Assembly (NCBI GenBank): GCA_015494435.1
Contig: WGBH01000225.1
Span: 1-21,537, forward strand
DNA: 21,537 nt
From: Thiotrichaceae bacterium
Lineage (GTDB): Bacteria > Pseudomonadota > Gammaproteobacteria > Thiotrichales > Thiotrichaceae
Direction: 5' to 3'
Shown here: in pieces, positions 17,601-21,537 of the stretch
How the letters are laid out: every line of letters begins with the position of its first letter
How positions within the stretch are numbered: the first letter of the stretch is position 1
Program-made: the position numbers and the translations under genes
Notes under the pieces: model-generated
What the model was told of the DNA's origin: nothing
Databases searched by the model: none
The model's input: the letters and a program-made list of their open reading frames with translations, nothing else

Positions 17601-19637
17601 TTCTAAGGGAGATAAGCCAAAGAAATCTGCATCAAATTCCTCAATGGGATGTTGCAAAAAGCTGGCTTGTCGCATATACATTTTGCCAGGTTTGCCCATT
17701 TGTGGATGATAATAAGTATCAACTGACCAACGTGAGACAGGAATATCCGTTACAGTCTCTTTTCCTTGAAGCAATAAATCCCAAAATTGTTCCAAGTTAT
17801 GTGCACCACCTGGAAAACGACACCCCATGCCGACAATAGCAATGGGTTCATTTGTCGCGGATTGTATTGTTGAATGGTTTATGGGGTTGTGTATTAACGT
17901 ATTTTCTTTGCCAAATAATGTATTGTTTAAGTATTCTGCCAAGCGAGTTACACTAGGGTATTCTAATGTTAATGTCGGGGCTAGAAATGTTTTTAAAATT
18001 AATGATAATCGATGACTCAATTGAATCGAAGTGAGTGAATCAAGCCCTAAATCAAAAAAACCCTGCTCATCTTCAGGAAGTATTCCTGCAACAGATTGCA
18101 CTTCGCTTTTGATAATCTGTTTTAATTCTTCAAACCGTTGTGTTATCGACATTTGTTGTAATTGTTGATACAACTTGCTGTCTTGATCAGATATTGCTAA
18201 AGGTTGTTGTATTTGTTTAATAATCTCTGGAATGGGAAGTAGAAGTTCTTGTTGAGTCTTTGTCGGTGGAGAAATTTGGGCTTTCAACTCGATAGTTTGA
18301 TCAGGATTTGCAACCATTATCTCAAGACGATGATTAAATTGCTCAATCAAGCCCTGAATGGTAGCTGCGGAGAATAAACGTGTATCGTATTTTAAATACC
18401 CTGTTAATTGACCTTTTTGCTCCATTAACAGTAAAAATAGATCAAAATCACTCGTACCGAGTCCTAAATCCCATACATCAACCTCAACTTCCTCAAGTAT
18501 TAGCTCCTGTTGTGGAATATTTAAATAAGAAAAACTAACTTGTGGTAATTTAAGTGGAATACTCGCCTTGATGATTTGTAACGGTAAATCCTGATGTGCA
18601 ATTGCACCAGAGACGACCTGCCCAACACGTTTTAATAATTCACTTTGTGTAGGATTGCCAGATAAATCTGTACGCAAAATCAAAGGATTTGAAAAATCTC
18701 CCATCAGTTGTTGTAATTCAGCACGATTACGATTACTAATTGGGCTAAACACCCCAATATCAGTGGTTTTAAGATGCTCGGCAAGTAATTGTTTAAAGGC
18801 ACTTAATAACACACTAAATAGCTGCACTTTGTGTTGTCGTGCAAGTAGTTTAAGTGCTGTTATTTGTTCTGCTGGTAGCGTTATTTTCTCAAAAGCAACT
18901 TGCCGCGGATCATCGAGTAAATTTTCTGCAGGCAAATCAGGCTGATGTAAGCCTTGTAATTGTGGATGCCAATACTGTAATAAAAAATCTAACACCTCTT
19001 CTTGACAGAGCCACTGACGTTGCCAGCGAGAAAAATCAGTATAGGCAATAGGCAATGGCTTTATTGACTTATCAGTTTTGTGTTGATTATATGCCTCACT
19101 TAATTCTTTAAAGAATTGATTTTCAGACCAGTAATCAGAAATAATATGATGAAACGTAACACCTAACACATACTCATCATATGCTAACTGGTATAAATGA
19201 TAACGAAATGCAATGGCTTTTTGCTGTAAATGCAGTGATTCTTGTAGCTCACTGATGATATGCTGTTTTGCCAATGATAATGGCATGTCAGAGAGATCAA
19301 TAGGGTTTAATACTATCGCTTGTGGTGCTTGAATACACTGTCTAACCTGCCCATCAATGACTTCAAAACAGGTTCGCAATACTGCCTGACGTACTAAAAC
19401 ATATTCCAAACTTTTTGCTAAGCGTACAATGTCTAATTTACCTTTTAGATAAAAGGCATACGGTAAATTATATAATGATTGATTTGGATGTAAGCTATCT
19501 AAAGCAAATAAGCGTTCTTGTGATAGTGATAAAGGGAAAGAGTTTTCGGTATTGTTAGCAGCAGTCAATGCGGGAGCTTGGTTTCGTAATTTAATAATTG
19601 TACGTGTTGCTTCCCAAATATCGATAGGTTCATTCAT
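11667..19637 (-). CDS. Type I PKS, C - ACP - KS - AT(malonyl) - DH - ER - KR - ACP
   Basis: A 2656-residue first megasynthase. In order: condensation domain (about 33-455; HHIISDYWS, 163-171); ACP1 (about 500-575, Ser534 in GLDSL); KS (597-1020; Cys764 in DTACSSS, His899 in EAHGTGT, His936 in NLGH); AT (about 1113-1410; Ser1205 in GHSVG, HAFH at 1305-1308, the malonyl-CoA signature); DH (about 1475-1755; His1509); structural KR half and linker (about 1760-1950); ER (about 1955-2280; LNFRDVLNALG, AAAGGVGQAAVQ); KR (about 2290-2475; TGGLGGLG, Ser2427, Tyr2440, LDD at 2383-2385, suggesting B-type stereochemistry); ACP2 (Ser2593). The acidic tail DNDYDYEEGEL fits docking to the TubC-type domain of the next protein. 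DH motifs deviate from consensus. There is no A domain before ACP1, so ACP1 must be loaded in trans. ATG at 19637 lies 20 bp after the acp stop, with AGGA 12 nt upstream. Confidence 0.95.
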   Translation of the reverse strand: MNEPIDIWEATRTIIKLRNQAPALTAANNTENSFPLSLSQERLFALDSLHPNQSLYNLPYAFYLKGKLDIVRLAKSLEYVLVRQAVLRTCFEVIDGQVRQCIQAPQAIVLNPIDLSDMPLSLAKQHIISELQESLHLQQKAIAFRYHLYQLAYDEYVLGVTFHHIISDYWSENQFFKELSEAYNQHKTDKSIKPLPIAYTDFSRWQRQWLCQEEVLDFLLQYWHPQLQGLHQPDLPAENLLDDPRQVAFEKITLPAEQITALKLLARQHKVQLFSVLLSAFKQLLAEHLKTTDIGVFSPISNRNRAELQQLMGDFSNPLILRTDLSGNPTQSELLKRVGQVVSGAIAHQDLPLQIIKASIPLKLPQVSFSYLNIPQQELILEEVEVDVWDLGLGTSDFDLFLLLMEQKGQLTGYLKYDTRLFSAATIQGLIEQFNHRLEIMVANPDQTIELKAQISPPTKTQQELLLPIPEIIKQIQQPLAISDQDSKLYQQLQQMSITQRFEELKQIIKSEVQSVAGILPEDEQGFFDLGLDSLTSIQLSHRLSLILKTFLAPTLTLEYPSVTRLAEYLNNTLFGKENTLIHNPINHSTIQSATNEPIAIVGMGCRFPGGAHNLEQFWDLLLQGKETVTDIPVSRWSVDTYYHPQMGKPGKMYMRQASFLQHPIEEFDADFFGLSPLEAQQLDPKHRLLLEVTWEALENAGITTDNLPTQTGIFVGLMESEIGLKTGANDVYATTGTLTAMSTGRLGYLLGVQGPNLSLDTACSSSLVALHLACQSLRTRECELAVTGGVNVMLSPELMLGLSGMTALSPDGRCKTFDERADGFGRGEGCGIVVLKRLSDAVAAGDHIWTVIRGSAVNHDGASSGLTVPNKVAQTALIRQALQSAQVSGKEISYVEAHGTGTKLGDPIEVRALADALGKRDTPLMIGSVKTNLGHLDASAGVAGLIKVALSLHHKIIPAHLHFKQANPLIDWDNLPFQIPLEATPWQSLHGSRIAGVSGFGMGGTNAHVILQQAPSQTPNEISTERSAHVLLLSGKTEAALTEQITQYLAYCAAYPESNLADMCYTASTGRVHYSYRIAIVAKDLADLTEKLNIAQKEQLSKPVQDVPQIAFLFTGQGSQYWGMGRELFETEPLFRDILEQCDQIFMSRTGISLLTLLYAEDKQDTGQLFHTQYTQPALFALEYALAKLWQSWGVTPSALIGHSVGEYVAACIAGVFSLEDGLTLIAERGRLMQSLPANGTMVAIQCTEATIAPILANCSQQVSIAGFNAPQSLVLSGENTAIETIIAELESKQIKCYPLKVSHAFHSALMEPMLAEFAKVAETITYKLPDPQFKLISNVTGSIITHIDAKYWVNHIRQPVYFSQGIETLASLGIDTFIEIGAKPTLIGLGQQCIATTEQILWLPSLYSNESSDWEQLLASLGALHVRGGQVDWQVLDRAYNRHKLPLPSYPFQRQRYWVDKTGVTFDTQTGTGHPLLGERLPAIANSNHVVFQNQISALSPHYLHDHQVYDQVITPATAYLEMALHAAQQILGNDSYCLQNITLLQPLVLSTNNTSQIQLQLTPSTAGYQWKVFSLKPQSENEWEVHIEGELSTITSNADDIDQDDTLDHLQQRCTKIISLEDYRHAIPDELHYGDDFQALQQLFTGEKEALGLVELATHLDTTPYHLHPVLFDCCLRVVQAIDFDNSDAVYLPFSFDKIELFNDTSLRRVWSFVQWRADVAGTRIVDVTLFTLDGKKVAKVTGFGLRQANRQAMTGSRLRYDYLYKLTWQDAPLSKLSPYANTAGTWLIVADAQQPLANALAVLLQAKGETVEFSQTRQQPLSNYRAVVYFATSAVYQQEMKMPDAVLDISCQALNFVQDIVNAQATLDLHFIIQDTLEESGLWGLGRTLMWEYPELNCKCLAVNEQTSAETLFNVLWFADNENQLKLTTDSPRQIARLEALEVETNSQTEQPFDGFKVQLEQYGLLESLHLAPLQRQIPEKQQIEVQIRASGLNFRDVLNALGMLKTYYDPKLGFNDPKKLPFGFEATGIITRIGEEVHDVQPGDEVIVWQHFGSLASHIVVDRTLITPKPAHLSFEQAATIPINFLTAYYALVKLAHIKAGDKVLIHAAAGGVGQAAVQIAQHIGAEVFATASKPKWEFLASQGIQHIMNSRTLKFAEEIQRLTNGQGVDIILNSLNGDYIKKNFDSLAPNGRFVELGKIDIWNQQQAKEYRQDVEYVCFDWSDMPKAMQYRKQLESLFAQQQLKPLPVKVFPIEAVNDAFQFMANAKQIGKVVLSIPESQEIQIKANHSYLITGGLGGLGFKIAQWLATQGATHLVLSGRSQPTTSIQEAIDALKVEGIQVKVITADISKLADVESLVKASHAFAPLKGIIHSAGVLDDGIISQQTPERFKKTFAPKVYGSWFLHRACQHLPLDFFVCFSSQTALLGNGGQANYAAANTFMDSLMQHRYRQGQTGLSINWGAWSEVGMARELVANEKDVITPEMGVELFGVLLQQLIPQAAVFPYRWEKFAQKLPSLQGFPVLSRFIKTSTSKEQPTSTSLRQQISQAKPDIRLGLLKAYLKDSIEPIVGRTSEEDDDFFVALDMDSLKSIQLTNRLGADLNISVSVTTILEHSNIVLLANVLLEKLGLIMPLKETTITDNDYDYEEGEL

Positions 19638-19657
19638 TATTTTTCTAGATCCTAAGA

Positions 19658-19918
19658 TTATGCTAAATGTGATTCGACTAATTTTGCAATAGCAGAAATG
19701 GTCTCAAATGACTCCAACACGATGTCCTCATGATTCAAGGTAAATTTAAAACGTTCTTCAATAAAACTAATAAGACGAAAAATAGCCATTGAGTCCAAGA
19801 TTTCTGCTTCAATCAAGGGGGTCTCAATTGTAATTCCAGTTTCAGCTTGTTCGTACATTAATTCTTGAATGATATATTCTTGAATAATTGTTTGAATATT
19901 AATAAGTGTTTCACTCAT
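19658..19918 (-). CDS. Stand-alone acyl carrier protein, likely FkbH partner
   Basis: An 86-residue discrete carrier protein with the helix-II signature EAEILDSMAIFRL; the Ser of D-S-M is the phosphopantetheine site. Discrete ACPs of this size commonly accompany FkbH-like enzymes as the acceptor of the glyceryl unit. It is the first gene of the operon, so it could present the starter to the C-ACP front end of the PKS. ATG at 19918 is preceded by GGAG with 11 nt spacing. It contains no other domain. Alternatively it could carry a different acyl group donated to the N-terminal condensation domain. Confidence 0.88.
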   Translation of the reverse strand: MSETLINIQTIIQEYIIQELMYEQAETGITIETPLIEAEILDSMAIFRLISFIEERFKFTLNHEDIVLESFETISAIAKLVESHLA

Positions 19919-19929
19919 TATTGAATTTA

Positions 19930-19933
19930 CTCC
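19930..19933 (-). promoter_or_regulatory. Ribosome binding site of the operon's first gene
   Basis: On the minus strand ACGGAGT precedes the acp ATG, with the GGAG core at 19933-19930 and 11 nt to the start. It supports the ATG at 19918 as the start of the first operon gene. Confidence 0.6.
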
Positions 19934-19953
19934 GTATTATATTTTTCCTTTTT

Positions 19954-19985
19954 ATCCTCATTTTTTGATATCTGTTAATGAGGAT
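19954..19985. promoter_or_regulatory. 8-bp perfect inverted repeat upstream of the operon, possible operator or leader hairpin
   Basis: ATCCTCAT (19954-19961) is the exact reverse complement of ATGAGGAT (19978-19985), separated by 16 bp that contain the palindrome GATATC. The repeat lies 36-67 bp upstream of the acp start codon, a usual place for an operator or a 5'-leader stem. I see no convincing sigma70 promoter pair around it, so the transcription start is unknown. Confidence 0.45.
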
Positions 19986-19987
19986 GT

Positions 19988-20027
19988 ATTTAAAAGTAGG
20001 GAATTATTTGACCACATACATTTAAAA
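19988..20027. repeat. Direct repeat ATTTAAAA spaced 32 bp
   Basis: ATTTAAAA occurs at 19988-19995 and again at 20020-20027, a spacing of about three helical turns, just upstream of the inverted repeat before acp. Such phased A/T sites can be regulator or nucleoid-protein sites. In DNA this AT-rich the repeat could also be chance. Confidence 0.25.
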
Positions 20028-20195
20028 TCCCTTCACTTAATAGGTTCTAAAGATCCAAGCCTGATTGGGCATTCTCAAAGGTTGAGTTATTAGATCGAGA
20101 ATTACACAAAAGCAAGCTTTGCATTTTGCTCATAAAAATTTACACCAATCAACAAAATGTCATTCAATCTATTTACAATGATGTCATCACAAAAA

Positions 20196-20213
20196 ACCTA
20201 AAACCTCTTAGGT
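20196..20213 (-). terminator. Small hairpin followed by a U-run (terminator or IS200/IS605 right-end stem)
   Basis: Read on the minus strand, ACCTAA-GAGGTT-TTAGGT is followed by TTTTTT. The 6-bp, AT-rich stem plus T-run fits a weak intrinsic terminator for transcripts coming from the radical SAM gene. It also starts only about 20 bp beyond the stop of the tnpB remnant, where IS200/IS605 elements carry their subterminal right-end hairpin. Sequence alone does not separate the two readings. Confidence 0.45.
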
Positions 20214-20233
20214 GTTACGTCGCTCTTTTGTGC

Positions 20234-20530
20234 CTATTTAAAGTCCCGTTTGAGCCTATCAAGACTGTAGTTATTTAAACTATTAATGGCCGAATTGTGG
20301 TTCCTATCCCATGTTTGATTGTACTTAAGACAGGTCATGACTCTATCCGATAGCGTTCAGTTAACGAGGCTTGTGAGTGTGACAATTCATTATCTTTAGA
20401 TGCAAACTATCTATTTGTAATGACTAATTCACAATGTGGCTTTTATAAGCTAATTGTCTCTATGTTTGTTTCATAGAACACCAATGTCTAGGATTGCTCT
20501 TGCTACCCCTAGATTGGGGAATGGTTTACA
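20234..20530 (-). pseudogene. tnpB: Decayed tnpB (IS200/IS605 or IS1341-type), C-terminal part only
   Basis: Homology to the RuvC/zinc-ribbon end of TnpB can be followed through three frames on the minus strand. First comes NLGVARAILDIGVL (family form KLARAISDVGF), then RQLAYKS, then CELVITNR-stop-FASKDNE and SHSQASLTERYRIES (family form ELVIADRWFASSKTCS ... LSLSERVYRCES). Last is TLSDRVMTCLKYNQTWDRNH followed by NSAINSLNN (family form CG--HDRDLNAAINL), ending at a TAG at 20236-20234. Several frameshifts, at least two stops and loss of most zinc-ribbon cysteines show it is dead. A full tnpB is about 1.2 kb, so the 5' two thirds are gone. It separates the biosynthetic operon from the radical SAM gene. 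Matches are by memory of the family, not by search. Confidence 0.75.
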
Positions 20531-20675
20531 TGAAAAAACATGGGGATTTATACCAAATGGACTAAATATGAATCAAGTTTGCCTTTGTAAAGTTTTGTTA
20601 TAAATAGTCATTTACTAAGACCTTTGCACGAGAACTCCATTAATCGTTCATTGCTTTCAATAGCATATTTTTTGT

Positions 20676-21537
20676 TTAACGATAGTTTTGCAAATATAAC
20701 TTTGCTAATTTGATAAATTCAAAGTGATTATGTTCAAAGAAATACTCATAAGAATGACAAAAACGATTATGACCTTGATCGCGTGAATCATTTATTCTGT
20801 CTTTCACGCAACCACCATAACAAATTTTTAACCATTGGCATTGTTGGCATTTCTTATCATAATTTGCTTTTTGTTGACCAAATGCAATGTGATTGGGCGA
20901 ATTAAAAGCATGCTTTAATTCTATTTGATGTAAGTTACCTAGGTAGGTTTGCGGTGAAACCAGAAAATCACAAGAGAATAAGTCACCATTGTGCTCAACA
21001 ACAAGATAGACGTTACAATTTTTTTTAAAAATACAGTGATCTGCTTCATTACCAATATAACGATTAAGCAGTGAATCAAAAAAACGAATCGATGTTTTTT
21101 GTTTTAGTTGTTGATAGTCAAAATCTTTAAGCCAACTTCTAAATACTTTATGTAGAAAATGTCCATATTGTCTTGCATTTACCGAAAAAGGTAATGCAAT
21201 GCCTGAATTCTCATTATCAGGCTCAACTACGGGACTAAATTGCATAAAATTAAAATTATTATCTCGAAAAAACTGATAAATTTCTTTAGGATAATTCGCT
21301 GAATAATCGGTGACACTAGCTAAAATGTTAAAGTCTACTTTATGTTCTTGCAACATCTTAGTATTATCAAACACTTTTTGAAAAGTCCCTTTGCCTTGAG
21401 CATCAAGACGATAATAATCGTGAATATGTTCTGGTCCGTCGATAGAAATACCCACCAGAAAGTTTTCCTGTTTAAGAAATTTTGCCCATTCTGGATTAAG
21501 TAACATGGCATGAGTTTGTAAGGAATTAGCATAAACA
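20676..21537 (-). CDS. Radical SAM/SPASM protein, anaerobic sulfatase-maturase (anSME) type, 5' partial
   Basis: anSME enzymes oxidise a Cys or Ser of a sulfatase to C-alpha-formylglycine using SAM and three 4Fe-4S clusters. Counting from the internal Met at 21506 (276 residues), VGISIDGPEHIHDYYR (18-33) and MQFSPVVE match the radical SAM barrel. The SPASM-type cysteines lie at 158, 164, 179, 220, 223, 229, 233 and 250, with Asp180 right after Cys179, the place of the catalytic Asp of characterised anSMEs; the spacing agrees with that family. The frame stays open upstream to the window edge (VYANSLQTHA before the Met, like the family's QTNGTLL motif), so the true start and the CxxxCxxC radical SAM motif lie outside and roughly 85-100 residues are missing. 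The stop is TAA at 20678-20676. No sulfatase is in the window, so its substrate is unseen. Confidence 0.88.
   Translation of the reverse strand, partial: VYANSLQTHAMLLNPEWAKFLKQENFLVGISIDGPEHIHDYYRLDAQGKGTFQKVFDNTKMLQEHKVDFNILASVTDYSANYPKEIYQFFRDNNFNFMQFSPVVEPDNENSGIALPFSVNARQYGHFLHKVFRSWLKDFDYQQLKQKTSIRFFDSLLNRYIGNEADHCIFKKNCNVYLVVEHNGDLFSCDFLVSPQTYLGNLHQIELKHAFNSPNHIAFGQQKANYDKKCQQCQWLKICYGGCVKDRINDSRDQGHNRFCHSYEYFFEHNHFEFIKLAKLYLQNYR

Larger units (their letters stand above)
19919..20675. other. Non-coding 757-bp gap between operon and radical SAM gene
   Basis: No intact gene on either strand. From the operon side it holds the acp ribosome site, the inverted repeat and direct repeats (19930-20027), a featureless AT-rich stretch (about 20030-20190), the hairpin with U-run (20196-20213), the tnpB remnant (20234-20530) and a further stretch with nothing I can identify up to the stop codon of the radical SAM gene. 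The operon promoter must lie here or read-through from the radical SAM gene must drive it. Confidence 0.7.

Noticed and set aside
19936..19941. TATAAT on the minus strand just upstream of acp as a -10 box
   Set aside because: A start site 7 bp downstream would fall at or past the GGAG ribosome site, and there is no -35 match (AAAATG-like sequence) at 16-18 bp; AT-rich chance match.
20030..20190. Possible precursor peptide gene for the radical SAM/SPASM protein
   Set aside because: No start codon with a ribosome site and conserved Cys-, Ser- or Gly-rich core was found, and the cysteine ladder points to a sulfatase maturase and not a peptide-modifying enzyme.
20618..20631. AGACCTTTGCACGA resembles the terminal inverted repeat of some IS5-family elements
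   Set aside because: No second copy, no transposase remnant of that family and no target duplication are visible; a 14-bp resemblance from memory is too little to call an element end.
20643..20683. Nested inverted repeats (ATCGTT/AACGAT, TGCT/AGCA) over the end of the radical SAM gene
   Set aside because: Stems are only 4-6 bp with large loops and no U-tract follows on the minus strand; not a credible terminator.

Overview
AT-rich bacterial DNA, standard genetic code, densely coding. Nothing in it fixes the species. The FkbH-like, SULT-type sulfotransferase and anSME-like proteins would fit a low-GC gammaproteobacterium, but that is inference. The first 19 bases are the Tn5/Nextera mosaic-end adaptor, so this is the end of an assembled contig and the first gene is truncated and carries an artificial N-terminus.

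Layout. (1) 20-1009, plus strand: 5'-truncated secreted SMP-30/gluconolactonase-like beta-propeller. (2) 1010-1158: convergent intergenic with two strong inverted repeats. (3) 1159-19918, minus strand: one tightly packed operon of seven genes encoding a PKS/NRPS assembly line, transcribed from 19918 down to 1159 in this order: stand-alone ACP, 2656-aa PKS (C-ACP-KS-AT-DH-ER-KR-ACP), Cys-specific NRPS (docking-Cy-A-Ox-PCP), terminal NRPS (C-relic A-PCP-TE), VOC-fold protein, FkbH-like HAD/acyltransferase, SULT-type sulfotransferase. (4) 19919-20675: non-coding, holding the operon upstream region and a decayed tnpB (IS200/IS605 type). (5) 20676-21537, minus strand: radical SAM/SPASM protein of the anaerobic sulfatase-maturating type, running off the window.

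How the operon could work (inference from domains): FkbH takes a 3-carbon unit from a glycolytic phosphoglycerate and puts a glyceryl group on an ACP, most simply the stand-alone one. The PKS extends by one malonyl unit with a full reductive set, although the DH motifs are atypical. The NRPS activates cysteine (code D-L-Y-N-M-S-L-I-W-K), cyclises it and oxidises the ring to a thiazole. The last protein has a condensation domain, a carrier and a thioesterase, but its adenylation domain has been reduced to about 75 residues, so its carrier must be loaded in trans or left unloaded. A sulfotransferase probably adds an O-sulfate. I do not recognise this combination as a described pathway. The predicted product class is a small, glycerate-primed, sulfated thiazole polyketide-peptide.

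No phosphopantetheinyl transferase, exporter, resistance gene or dedicated regulator lies within the window, and I see no tRNA, rRNA or CRISPR array.
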